Source: an uncultured Alphaproteobacteria bacterium
Lineage (GTDB): Bacteria; Pseudomonadota; Alphaproteobacteria; Caulobacterales; Parvularculaceae
NCBI GenBank assembly: GCA_902826095.1
Contig: CADEDN010000033.1
Span: 1 to 37,614, forward strand
Direction: 5' to 3'
DNA length: 37,614 nucleotides
Position numbers and translations under genes: made by a program. The first letter of the stretch is position 1. Each line of letters begins with the position of its first letter. The notes under the pieces were generated by a model. The model saw only the letters and a list, made by a program, of their open reading frames with translations. It searched no databases and had not been told where the DNA came from. Below are positions 1-7,470 of this stretch, piece by piece.

Positions 1-48
1 CCCGTGCGCGCTGCAGCACGAAGCGCTGCCGCGCAGACACGGGATCCC
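1..48. repeat. Dispersed intergenic repeat, family A1 (truncated by window edge)
   Basis: Bases 1-48 match the reverse complement of about 14474-14522 almost base for base, with only a short variable stretch after the first 20 bases. The sequence folds on itself: the outer CCCGTG pairs with CACGGG, and a CTGCAGCACG-like stem lies inside. The 14474-14522 copy is the inner part of the MITE-like element at 14383-14554. The terminal GAAACC ends of that element are not visible here, so this is either a truncated copy or the element continues left of the window. No coding function is expected. Confidence 0.75.
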
Positions 49-86
49 GTGCGGCCGGCGCTTCAATCTCACCGGATCCCGGATCA

Positions 87-164
87 GCGCCGCAGCCCTC
101 ATCCTGAGGAGCCGCCGTCAGGCGGCGTCTCGAAGGACGCGCTGCAGCGCGTCCGGAATGACAG
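87..164. repeat. Dispersed intergenic repeat, family A2
   Basis: Bases 87-152 are identical over 66 nt to the reverse complement of 37549-37614, and similarity continues with a few mismatches to about 164. The unit contains two short palindromes: a GCCGCC/GGCGGC stem with a GTCA loop near 111-124, and an 18-nt perfect palindrome GACGCGCTGCAGCGCGTC at 136-153. This composition and nested symmetry are typical of REP/BIME-like repeats in alphaproteobacterial intergenic DNA. The short reading frame running through it looks like repeat sequence, not a gene. The rest of 165-228 shows no recognisable signal. Confidence 0.85.
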
Positions 165-228
165 AGTGTGGCGAAGGGGCAGCGGTTGAGAGATCAGGCG
201 GAAACAGCCCCAATCCCATCATGGCGCT

Positions 229-1023
229 TTAGCGCGCGCCCCAGGCGATGAAGTGCGGATTGTCGAAGCCGCGCGGCAATTTGCCGTAGCGCAGCGGCTC
301 CTCGCCGCCGAAGACGACGACGCGGCCGCCGGCGGCTTCGAGCACGGCCTGACCGGCGCCGGTGTCCCATTCCATGGTTCGGCCGAGCCGCGGATAAACG
401 TCGGCGAGGCCTTCCGCGATCAGGCAGAATTTGAGGGAGGAGCCGGCCGCCGCAAAATCCGCGACGTCGAGCGTTTCGAGAAATGCATCGGTTTCGGGTC
501 CCCGATGGCTGCGGCTGGCGACGGCGATCAGCCCGCGCGTGGGCGTTTGACGCGCATTGATCGGAGCCGTCGCGCCAGGCCGTCCCTCGGCGATTTTCGT
601 CAGAGTGGCGCCCTTGCCGACGACGCCGCGATAGAGCTTGCCGATCGCCGGCGCGAAGACGACGCCGAGGACGGGCGCGCCATTGCGGACAAGCGCGATG
701 TTGACCGTGAACTCGCCGGTCTTGGTCACGAACTCCCTGGTGCCGTCGAGCGGATCGACCAGAAAAAACTCATTCCCCAAAGACGGGATTTTTCCTTCGG
801 ACGCCGCTTCTTCGGCGAGTACGGGGATGTGAGGGGCGAGCCGGTCAAGGCCGCGGAGAATGATCGCCTCGCCGAGCCGGTCGGCCTCGGTGACCGGCGA
901 GGCGTCGCCTTTCGCCTCGACCGCGAAATCGCTTTCATAAATCGCCATCGCGAGGCGCCCAGCCTCGAGGGCGAGCGACGCCATCGCGTCGATCATCGTG
1001 ACGTCGTCGGGCCGGGCCGCCAT
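229..1023 (-). CDS. cysQ: 3'(2'),5'-bisphosphate nucleotidase CysQ
   Basis: The 264-residue protein belongs to the inositol monophosphatase superfamily. It carries the metal-binding signature VDPLDGTREF, an upstream EEAASEG acidic pair and the C-terminal WDTGAGQAVLEAAGG motif. CysQ-type enzymes remove the 3'-phosphate from PAP(S), a by-product of sulfate assimilation and of phosphopantetheine transfer. The TREF after the DGT triplet is typical of CysQ and not of inositol monophosphatase, although substrate cannot be proven from motifs. The ATG at 1023 is chosen because GAGGA lies five bases upstream; a TTG four codons further upstream would ignore that site. A small gene on the same strand ends 17 bases upstream, so the two are probably co-transcribed. 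Confidence 0.9.
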   Translation of the reverse strand: MAARPDDVTMIDAMASLALEAGRLAMAIYESDFAVEAKGDASPVTEADRLGEAIILRGLDRLAPHIPVLAEEAASEGKIPSLGNEFFLVDPLDGTREFVTKTGEFTVNIALVRNGAPVLGVVFAPAIGKLYRGVVGKGATLTKIAEGRPGATAPINARQTPTRGLIAVASRSHRGPETDAFLETLDVADFAAAGSSLKFCLIAEGLADVYPRLGRTMEWDTGAGQAVLEAAGGRVVVFGGEEPLRYGKLPRGFDNPHFIAWGAR

Positions 1024-1040
1024 GGCGTTCCTCAAATCGG

Positions 1041-1262
1041 TTATTTGAACGCGATGATGGTAAACGCAGCGCTCTGGCGCGGCGTCAAGCCGGAGCCCGG
1101 GATCACCTTGTCGATGATCCAGCCTTCTTCCGCGAGAATGTTGAGCTTGGTCTCAAGCGCGTCCGCCGCCGCCCGCCCCAGGGCCTCGTCGCCTTCGAAC
1201 AGGATCGGGCGCTTTTTCGAGTCGCGCCATGAAACATGAAAGGCGGCGTATTGTTTCGACAT
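1041..1262 (-). CDS. Small conserved-looking protein of unknown function
   Basis: A 73-residue protein starts with MSKQYAAFHVSW and ends in AFTIIAFK. It has no signal peptide or membrane segment. It alternates short beta-like stretches with one amphipathic helix (about residues 30-45) and looks like a compact alpha/beta fold. I do not recognise the family. The ATG at 1262 has AGGTG just upstream; a further-upstream in-frame start adds five residues but lacks a better ribosome site. It lies 17 bases before cysQ on the same strand, suggesting one transcript. A link to nucleotide or sulfur metabolism would rest on that proximity alone. Confidence 0.7.
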   Translation of the reverse strand: MSKQYAAFHVSWRDSKKRPILFEGDEALGRAAADALETKLNILAEEGWIIDKVIPGSGLTPRQSAAFTIIAFK

Positions 1263-1467
1263 GGCACACCTACGCACAGGACAATCGCCCGGCCCGACGG
1301 GCGCGGTCGCTCCTTAAGGGCCCGCAGCAAGCCTGAGGCCATAAACGACCGGGACGGCCTTGCCTACCGTGCTGCATTGCGAAATTATTAGCCGCAAGGC
1401 CGTTAGAGTTACTGATTGTTTGCGCGGCGCGTGTTAGACCGCGCGGGCTTCAAGTGCCGGCAGAGTT

Positions 1468-2964
1468 GTGCGTTCAGTAGAGGAGCGGCGTTCCGGCGCC
1501 GGTGATGGGGTGAGCGAAGCACCGGGTTACGTCGAGGAGTTGTCGGCCACGGAAGTCAGCCGCCGCACGCCGTTTTCCCGGGCGGTCTATGGCGACCTCG
1601 TCCAGTTCTCCGACTTCGTGATGGTGACCTTCGCCTCGGTCCTCGTCGCTTATCTCTATCATCATTACGTTCTCGTCATCCCGACCGACGTTCAGCGATT
1701 CGGCGCTGCGGGGATCGTCGGCGCGACGGGTCTTACCGCGCTGCTGCGCCGCGACGGTTATTACGAATTCGACGCGATCTTGTCGTCGAGCCGCGCAATG
1801 CGCGCGGTCATCGCGCGCTGGGCGCTCATCGTGCTCGGACTGATCGCTTTCGGCTATGCGCTGAAGGTCTCGGAACATTTCTCGCGCTTCTGGCTCTTTG
1901 CATGGACCGCGGTCGTCGCGGTCTCGCTCGTCACGGCGCGGATCGTCGCGGCGACCGTCTTGCGCCGCGCCGTGCGCGAAGGCGGCGTCTTTTCACGCAG
2001 GATCGCGATCGTCGGCGCCAATGAGATCGGCAGCCGCTTCGCCGAGCATGCGGCAAATCCCGAGCGCGCGATTTCGATTGTCGGCGTCTTTTCCGCGGGG
2101 CCGGAAGACGCATCAAGCGGGTTCGGCTATCCTTCCGTCGGCGATCTGCGCGCGCTCGAACGCGCCGCGCGCGCCGGCGAGATCGACGATGTCGTCATCG
2201 CCATGCCGAAACTGACGAAGGAGGGCATGGCGTCGCTGGTCAACCGGCTGTCGACCTTGCCGGTCAGCCTCGCCATCTGTCCGAACGCGCATTGGCTCGA
2301 CCACACCGGCGGCGACGTCATCCGGATCGGCGGCGCGCCCTTGCTGACCTTGTATCGCCGGCCGCTCGAAGGGTGGGGCGGCGTCTTGAAGACGGTCGAA
2401 GACTACCTCGTCGGCGTACCGGCGTTTTTGCTGCTCGCGCCGCTGATGCTGGCGATCGCTCTAGCGATCAAGCTTGAGGGCAAGGGGCCGATCCTCTTCA
2501 CCCAGCAGCGCCACGGCTTCAACCACAAGGTGTTCCGCATCTACAAATTCCGTACGATGACGGTCCTGGAGGACGGCGCCGAGGTCGAACAGGCCAGGAA
2601 ACAGGACCCGCGGGTGACGCCGCTCGGCGCGTTCTTGCGGCGCTACAGCCTCGATGAGCTGCCGCAGATCCTCAATGTGCTGCGGGGCGACATGTCGCTC
2701 GTCGGGCCGCGCCCGCACGCGCTCGCGCACAACCACCAATATGCGCTGACGATCGAGAATTACTCGGGACGCCACAAGGTGAAGCCCGGCATGACCGGGT
2801 GGGCGCAGGTGAACGGCTATCGCGGCGAAACGTCCGAAAGAGAGCGGATGGCCGATCGCGTCCGCTACGATCTTGAATATATCGACAATTGGTCGCTGTG
2901 GTTCGATTTCAAAATCATGGTGCTGACTTTCGCCGCGGTGCTCTTCCCAAAGAACGCCTATTGA
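1468..2964 (+). CDS. Undecaprenyl-phosphate sugar phosphotransferase (WcaJ/PssY/HfsE-like polyprenyl glycosylphosphotransferase)
   Basis: This 498-residue inner-membrane enzyme would transfer a sugar-1-phosphate, probably glucose or galactose, to undecaprenyl phosphate, the first step of exopolysaccharide or holdfast-type polymer assembly. Hydrophobic segments fill roughly residues 45-155. A CoA_binding_3-like nucleotide fold (IAIVGANEIGSRFAEHA) follows. A further membrane helix near 315-335 precedes the bacterial sugar transferase domain, with KFRTM, RRYSLDELPQILNVLRGDMS, LVGPRPHA and KPGMTGWAQVNGYRG. Length and order fit the family. The start is a GTG at 1468; a GTG at 1510 is possible, and neither has a convincing ribosome site. 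UDP-glucose dehydrogenase follows 138 bases downstream, consistent with a shared polysaccharide role. Sugar specificity cannot be read from the sequence. Confidence 0.92.
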   Translation: MRSVEERRSGAGDGVSEAPGYVEELSATEVSRRTPFSRAVYGDLVQFSDFVMVTFASVLVAYLYHHYVLVIPTDVQRFGAAGIVGATGLTALLRRDGYYEFDAILSSSRAMRAVIARWALIVLGLIAFGYALKVSEHFSRFWLFAWTAVVAVSLVTARIVAATVLRRAVREGGVFSRRIAIVGANEIGSRFAEHAANPERAISIVGVFSAGPEDASSGFGYPSVGDLRALERAARAGEIDDVVIAMPKLTKEGMASLVNRLSTLPVSLAICPNAHWLDHTGGDVIRIGGAPLLTLYRRPLEGWGGVLKTVEDYLVGVPAFLLLAPLMLAIALAIKLEGKGPILFTQQRHGFNHKVFRIYKFRTMTVLEDGAEVEQARKQDPRVTPLGAFLRRYSLDELPQILNVLRGDMSLVGPRPHALAHNHQYALTIENYSGRHKVKPGMTGWAQVNGYRGETSERERMADRVRYDLEYIDNWSLWFDFKIMVLTFAAVLFPKNAY

Positions 2965-3102
2965 TATTATAGGGCCGTTTGAGAAGCCGGCGCGACGCGG
3001 CGGCGGTTTCTCAGGCGGACCAAAGGGCGAAATCCGGCGCGGCGATTGCATCGGTCGGCCGCTCATTCGTCATACGTTGCGGTTAACCAAGAGGGGAATT
3101 CC

Positions 3103-4440
3103 ATGCGCGTCGCCATTGTCGGAACCGGCTATGTCGGCCTTGTCTCGGGGGCGTGTTTCGCGCATTTCGGGCACAATGTGATTTGCATCGACAAGGACGC
3201 CGCCAAGATCAAGCGGCTTGAAGGCGGCGAGATCCCGATATTCGAGCCGGGCCTTGACGCGCTGGTCGCGGAGAACGTCGCGGCCGGCCGGCTGGCGTTC
3301 ACGACGGACCTCAAGGCGGCGATTCCAAACGCCGACGCGGTGTTCATCGCGGTCGGAACGCCGTCCCGGCGCGGCGACGGTCATGCGGACTTGACCTATG
3401 TTTACGAGGCGGCCGAGGAAATCGCCGCGGCGATGAACGGCTATACGGTCGTCGTCACCAAATCGACCGTGCCTGTCGGCACCGGCGCCGAGGTTGAGGC
3501 CAAGATCAAGAACGTCCGGCCGGACGCGCAATTCTCCGTCGTGTCGAACCCTGAATTCCTGCGCGAGGGCGCGGCGATCGAGGATTTCAAGCGCCCGGAC
3601 CGGATCGTCGTCGGCGCCGAGGACGAGGGCGCGCGCGAAGTGATGCGCGAGCTTTATCGCCCGCTGTTCATCAACGAAACGCCGATCGTTTTCACCAACC
3701 GCGCGACGTCGGAGCTGATCAAATACGCGGCGAACGCGTTCCTCGCGACGAAGATCACTTTCATCAACGAGATGGCGGATCTTTGCGAAAAGGTCGGCGC
3801 CAATGTTCAGGAAGTCGCGCGCGGCATCGGCCTAGACGGCCGGATCGGATCGAAATTCCTGCACGCGGGTCCGGGCTATGGCGGCTCATGTTTTCCAAAA
3901 GACACGCTGGCGCTCGTCAGAACCGCGCAGCATGTCGGCGCGCCCTCCAAGATCGTCGAGGCGGTCGTCGAGATCAACGCCCGCCGCAAGCGCCAGATGG
4001 CGGAGCGCATCATCGCGGCCTGCGGCGGCACTGTGAAGGGAAAATCGATCGCCATCCTCGGGCTGACGTTCAAACCGAATACGGACGACATGCGCGACAG
4101 CCCGTCTCTCGACATCATTCCGGCGCTGCAGGCGGCCGGAGCGAGGGTCCGCGCGTTCGATCCCGCGGGCATGGAAGAATCAAAGAAGTTGCTGACCGAC
4201 GTTTTTTATTGCGACGGCCCGTATCACGCGATGGACGGCGCCGACGCGGTCGCTCTCCTCACCGAATGGGACGAATTCCGCGCGCTCGACTTCCGCCGCG
4301 CGAAAGATCTGCTGAAAGCGCCGATTTTCGTCGATTTGCGCAATGTCTACCGCCCGGCTCACATGGCGGAACTCGGCTTTCAGTATCATTCGATCGGCCG
4401 GGGGTCGGAGGGCGGCGATCCGCGAAAAGCGCCGCGCTAG
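3103..4440 (+). CDS. ugd: UDP-glucose 6-dehydrogenase
   Basis: A 445-residue cytosolic enzyme that oxidises UDP-glucose to UDP-glucuronate with two NAD+ per sugar, supplying uronic acid for surface polysaccharide. The N-terminus MRVAIVGTGYVGLVSG is the Rossmann dinucleotide fold. The catalytic cysteine is C263 in GPGYGGSCFPKD, and the C-terminal UDP-binding domain includes LGLTFKPNTDDMRDSPS. The ATG at 3103 follows GAGGGG at good spacing and gives the canonical N-terminus; an open frame extends upstream without a better site. The stop shares the four bases CTAG with the stop of the converging gene on the other strand. The preceding sugar phosphotransferase suggests a small polysaccharide locus. 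Confidence 0.96.
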   Translation: MRVAIVGTGYVGLVSGACFAHFGHNVICIDKDAAKIKRLEGGEIPIFEPGLDALVAENVAAGRLAFTTDLKAAIPNADAVFIAVGTPSRRGDGHADLTYVYEAAEEIAAAMNGYTVVVTKSTVPVGTGAEVEAKIKNVRPDAQFSVVSNPEFLREGAAIEDFKRPDRIVVGAEDEGAREVMRELYRPLFINETPIVFTNRATSELIKYAANAFLATKITFINEMADLCEKVGANVQEVARGIGLDGRIGSKFLHAGPGYGGSCFPKDTLALVRTAQHVGAPSKIVEAVVEINARRKRQMAERIIAACGGTVKGKSIAILGLTFKPNTDDMRDSPSLDIIPALQAAGARVRAFDPAGMEESKKLLTDVFYCDGPYHAMDGADAVALLTEWDEFRALDFRRAKDLLKAPIFVDLRNVYRPAHMAELGFQYHSIGRGSEGGDPRKAPR

Positions 4441-6011
4441 CGCCGGCTGACAAAATTCCTCACCGCTTCGACGAACGCGGCCGACGCCGGCTCGCGGCCG
4501 AGCAGCAGGTGATTGTCGCTCTCGAGCGTCAGGAACTCGGCGCCCTTGATCGCGGCGGCGATTGAGCGGCCGGTCGCGACGGGAATGCGCTTGTCGCCGC
4601 GCGCGTGGATGACGAGCGTCGGCGCCGTCACCTTTGACAATCGGTCGCGAACGTCGATGTCGCCGAAGGCGGAAAGAAACCGGACGGCGTTCTCCGGCGA
4701 CGTCGTCCGCCGCTGGAACTCGTTGAACCAGTCAAGCTCGGCGTGGGTCGCTGTCGGCATGAAAGTTGAGGAAAATATCTGCCGGTAGGCGGGGTTGTCC
4801 TGGCCCCAGCCGGTTTTCGTCAGCACCATGACGGCTTCGCGCTCCGCGATCGTCGCCTGATCAGCGCCGATGCGCCAGCCCGCCTGATAGCCGCCGAAGA
4901 TGACAAGATGCGATACCCGCGCCGGATGGCGCACCGCATATTCGATCGAAACGGCGGCGCCTTGCGAAATGCCGAGCAGCGGAAAGCGATCAAGGCCCGC
5001 CGCGTCGACGACCGTCTCAAGATCGGTCACGAACGCGTCGAACGAAATATCGTCGACCTCCCAGTCCGAAAGCCCGTTGCCGCGCTCGTCATAGCGGACG
5101 AGGCAGCGATCCCGGGCGAGCTCGCGGAAAAGCGGCGACCAGATCGGCGCATCCCAGTCGAGTTCGAGATGATTGAGCCAATTCGCGGCCTTCACGATCG
5201 GCGGGCCGTCGCCGACAGTCGCATAGGCGATCGTCGCGCCGTCATTGGCTCGGCAGAATTGAATGCGCTGGCGTTCGAGCAAGCTGCGATCGCGCCAGGT
5301 TTGTCCCTCGCGCGCGCCGCCGACCGCGTTCGCGATTGAAAGCCCGGCTTCGGCAAAACGCGAATTGAGCGCCGCTTCGACATCGGCGGCGCGGCCCTTG
5401 GCGCCGATCCGACGATGGGCGTCGATCAGACAACGCGCGGCATCGACGTTGAAGGGCGAGGATTCGAGCCACGCCTCGGCGTAGGCGACCGCGCGCTCCG
5501 GCGCTGTTTGCGGATCTTGCGCGAGGCGAGCGGCCGCCGCGGCGAACAGGCGTTCGGTTTCAGCGCGCTCCGCCGTGAGCCATGACTGAAATCGCTGATT
5601 GTCCGGTTCGTCCGCGCCGTCGAGCAGGGGCGACTTCAGCATTTCGAACGCGCCGGCGAGATTTTGATGGGACGTCTCCGGATTTTTGACCGCGCGACGC
5701 GCCTCGATGATATCGACCGTCGCGCCAGCCGGCAAAAACTCGACGCGCTCGCGGTCGGCGACAAGCCTTTCCGTCACGTCGTCATTCACGATCGGGCGGA
5801 GTTTCGACAGCGACCAGCGCAGCGCGGCGCGCGGGTCGTCAGGAATGTCCCAGAACAATTCGCACAGCGAATCGCGCCGTTGCGGGCGGGCGTTGAGGGC
5901 GAGATAGCCAAGCAGCGCGCGGGTCTTGCGCGAGGCCGGAAGCGGCTCAACCGCGCCGTTCCGCTTGACGGTGAGTTCGCCAAGGACGCGAATGTCTAGT
6001 GCGGCCGCCAT
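4437..6011 (-). CDS. SARP/BTAD-type DNA-binding module fused to alpha/beta hydrolase
   Basis: The 524-residue protein has two parts. Residues 1-95 resemble the OmpR-like winged helix of SARP/AfsR regulators (IRVLGELTVKRNG, RKTRALLGYLALN, SLCELFWDIPDDPRAALRWSLSKLR). Residues about 98-235 are helical and match a bacterial transcriptional activation (BTAD) TPR region. From about 250 to the end runs an alpha/beta hydrolase with nucleophile S349 in GISQG, acid D473 in HARGDKRIP and H501 in SDNHLLLG. This is a complete catalytic triad, so the enzyme part is probably active. The start ATG at 6011 has AAAGG seven bases upstream. It could be a regulator that senses or hydrolyses a ligand, or an enzyme using the BTAD part for protein contact. 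Its targets and substrate are unknown. Confidence 0.85.
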   Translation of the reverse strand: MAAALDIRVLGELTVKRNGAVEPLPASRKTRALLGYLALNARPQRRDSLCELFWDIPDDPRAALRWSLSKLRPIVNDDVTERLVADRERVEFLPAGATVDIIEARRAVKNPETSHQNLAGAFEMLKSPLLDGADEPDNQRFQSWLTAERAETERLFAAAAARLAQDPQTAPERAVAYAEAWLESSPFNVDAARCLIDAHRRIGAKGRAADVEAALNSRFAEAGLSIANAVGGAREGQTWRDRSLLERQRIQFCRANDGATIAYATVGDGPPIVKAANWLNHLELDWDAPIWSPLFRELARDRCLVRYDERGNGLSDWEVDDISFDAFVTDLETVVDAAGLDRFPLLGISQGAAVSIEYAVRHPARVSHLVIFGGYQAGWRIGADQATIAEREAVMVLTKTGWGQDNPAYRQIFSSTFMPTATHAELDWFNEFQRRTTSPENAVRFLSAFGDIDVRDRLSKVTAPTLVIHARGDKRIPVATGRSIAAAIKGAEFLTLESDNHLLLGREPASAAFVEAVRNFVSRR

Positions 6012-6178
6012 TGTTGCGCCTTTCCCGGAGAATCACGCGCTGACAGGCGAAATTCAACGCTTCGGAGCCATATTACAACGCTTACTCCATCGCCCGCTCA
6101 AACGGGCCGCCGCCAAAAGCGGTTTGCAAGGAGGCTGGGAGAGACCCCCGGCGCCTTTGTTCAACCATTGAGGGCGTT

Positions 6179-6397
6179 ATGATGAATTTGACCACAGCTC
6201 GGCTCGCCTTGCGCACGCTTCTTGAAGCGGAAGGCGCGAATTCAATTTGGATCACCGCCAATGTGGTGCAGGCGCGCTCCGCGAAAGGCGCGGTCATGAC
6301 GCTGGTCCGATCGCCGGATGAGGCTTTTGAGGAGCTTTTGAGCCGCGCCGTCGCCGCCTATCGGTCGGTTGAAGAAAATCTCGCGAAAGCGGCCTGA
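6179..6397 (+). CDS. Small hypothetical protein
   Basis: A 72-residue protein beginning MMNLTTARLALRTLLEAEG, without signal peptide or membrane segment. It is predicted as helix, short beta pair (NSIWITANVVQA, GAVMTLVRS) and helix. Two adjacent ATG codons at 6179 and 6182 could both serve; GAGGG lies a few bases upstream. It is transcribed divergently from the SARP-hydrolase gene, whose start is 167 bases away, and converges on marC with nine bases between stops. I do not recognise the family. The coding call rests on the ribosome site, compact packing and amino-acid composition. Confidence 0.6.
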   Translation: MMNLTTARLALRTLLEAEGANSIWITANVVQARSAKGAVMTLVRSPDEAFEELLSRAVAAYRSVEENLAKAA

Positions 6398-6406
6398 GCG
6401 ATCCCG

Positions 6407-7045
6407 CTACGCGGCGACCCGTTCGAGGATTCCGACGCGAATGCCGTCGAACACATATTGGGTTGAGAGCGCCATCAGCAGCATCCCGAGAATTCTCGTG
6501 ATGGCGTTCATGCCGGTTCGTCCGAGCGCATCGCCGATGCGGCTGGCGAATGTCATCATCAAGACGCCGATCGCCAGCACGACGACTGAAGCGGCGAGCG
6601 CCGACATTTTCTCCATGGCGTTCGCGCCGGGTCCCATCAGCAGCATGATGGTCGCAATCGCGCCAGGTCCCGCAAGCATCGGGATCGCAAGCGGGAAGAA
6701 GGCGATGTTCTCGCGCGCCGACGCTTTGGGCCCCGGCGTTTTCGCCTGCGCCTCGCTGTCTGGATCAAAGAACATCCGGAACCCCATGATGAAGAGAATG
6801 ATTCCCATCGCGGCGCGGAAGGCGGGCAGGGTGACGCCCATATGATGCAGCACCGCGTTTCCGGCGAAACCGAACAAGGAAAGAATGACGATCGAATAGA
6901 CCGCCGCCATGAAAGCGATCCGAAGGCGCGCGCGCGGCGTTTCGTCCTTGGTGAGCGACGCGAAAATCGGCGTGACAAGGATCGGATCAATGACGATGAA
7001 AAGCGTCACGAACGCGGTGAGGGCGGTCTGGAAAATCGGATCCAT
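6407..7045 (-). CDS. MarC family integral membrane protein
   Basis: A 212-residue polytopic inner-membrane protein. It opens with MDPIFQTALTAFVTLFIVIDPI and continues with about six hydrophobic helices. It carries family features such as the IDPI(L/G)VTPIF segment, PAFRAAMGIILFIMGFRMFF and FFPLAIPMLAGPGAIATIMLL. The family (PF01914) is widespread. The original link to multiple antibiotic resistance was not upheld, and transport function remains unproven. The ATG at 7045 is preferred over an adjacent GTG because GGAAGG then has a proper spacer. It stands alone; upstream lies the repeat-rich gap. Confidence 0.92.
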   Translation of the reverse strand: MDPIFQTALTAFVTLFIVIDPILVTPIFASLTKDETPRARLRIAFMAAVYSIVILSLFGFAGNAVLHHMGVTLPAFRAAMGIILFIMGFRMFFDPDSEAQAKTPGPKASARENIAFFPLAIPMLAGPGAIATIMLLMGPGANAMEKMSALAASVVVLAIGVLMMTFASRIGDALGRTGMNAITRILGMLLMALSTQYVFDGIRVGILERVAA

Positions 7046-7101
7046 CACGTCCTTCCTGCCGCAGGTCGGCGATGCCGCGCAAGGCGGCTTCTAGCGGTCC
7101 A

Positions 7102-7122
7102 AATCATTCAAAAGGAATGATT
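7102..7122. other. Short hairpin in marC upstream gap
   Basis: AATCATTC (7102-7109) and GAATGATT (7115-7122) form a perfect 8-bp stem with a five-base loop, just upstream of marC. The following bases to about 7249 show no gene; on the minus strand they give a short open frame that continues into the repeats. It may be a remnant of a duplicated gene end or a regulatory fold. The evidence does not separate these. Confidence 0.35.
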
Positions 7123-7249
7123 CCTCGCCCGTCCGTTCTTGGTGACGCCTCGCTTCGCGAGGCTCTTCAAGGATGCGGGCCTTGATCCATCCGGTTCGAT
7201 TGAAGCGGGCTGCTAGCGCCAGCTTTTGCAATTGCACGACGGCCCCCCA

Positions 7250-7458
7250 CCGGCTCGCTGCGCTCGCCTCCTCCCCCGCTGCGCGGGGGAGGAAAGGCAG
7301 GCGGCGAAACATTTCCTCCCCCGCGAAGAGGGCGATCGCATTTGGCGCGCCACCCTCTCCCGCTTGCGGGAGAGGGTGGCGCGCCAAATGCGATCGCTCT
7401 GCCCCCGAAGCGGGGGAGGCGGCGGCGAAGCCGACGGAGGGGGTGTGTCACCCCATCA
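7250..7458. repeat. Composite of REP-like palindromic repeats (family B)
   Basis: The marC upstream gap contains several copies of a CCTCCCCCGC...GCGGGGGAGG unit, one of them a clean stem at 7270-7279/7283-7292. At the right end lies a unit reading, in reverse, ACCCCCTCCGTCGGCTTCGCC followed by CCTCCCCC, and at the left end a related inverted copy starting CCCCCCACC. The same unit occurs inside ileS at 23894-24009. This type of CCTCCCCCGCAAGCGGGGGAGG repeat is common in alphaproteobacterial genomes. A nearly perfect long hairpin (7332-7397) sits in the middle, as if a second element had inserted into the first. Confidence 0.88.
7332..7397. repeat. Perfect 32-bp inverted repeat with 2-nt spacer
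   Basis: Bases 7332-7363 are exactly complementary to 7366-7397, leaving TT as spacer; sterically the loop would be four bases. The arms begin GCGATCGCATTTGGCGCGCC and end CCCTCTCCCGC. There is no run of T on either side, so it is not a classic terminator. It lies inside the composite repeat between the two family B units. The absence of any mismatch suggests recent formation or maintenance by a replication-linked process. Confidence 0.95.
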
Positions 7459-7470
7459 TGATTCCGAGCG

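Noticed and set aside
4-189. Possible small gene at the left edge
   Set aside because: The frame is made of dispersed repeat sequence that recurs at 14474-14522 and 37549-37614.
253-1239. 328-codon open frame opposite cysQ and its small neighbour
   Set aside because: Spans two real minus-strand genes and shows no family features.
2975-3020. Hairpin between the sugar phosphotransferase and ugd genes
   Set aside because: GAGAAGCCG/CGGTTTCTC pairs with a mismatch over a long loop and lacks a T-run; too weak to call.
7091-7387. Possible minus-strand gene upstream of marC
   Set aside because: Most of the frame is repeat DNA; only the last 40 codons lie outside and no family or ribosome site supports it.
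7332-7397. Rho-independent terminator
   Set aside because: The stem is far too long and is not followed by a T-run on either strand.
7250-7458. CRISPR array
   Set aside because: Repeats are palindromes in mixed orientation without regular unique spacers, and no cas gene is present.
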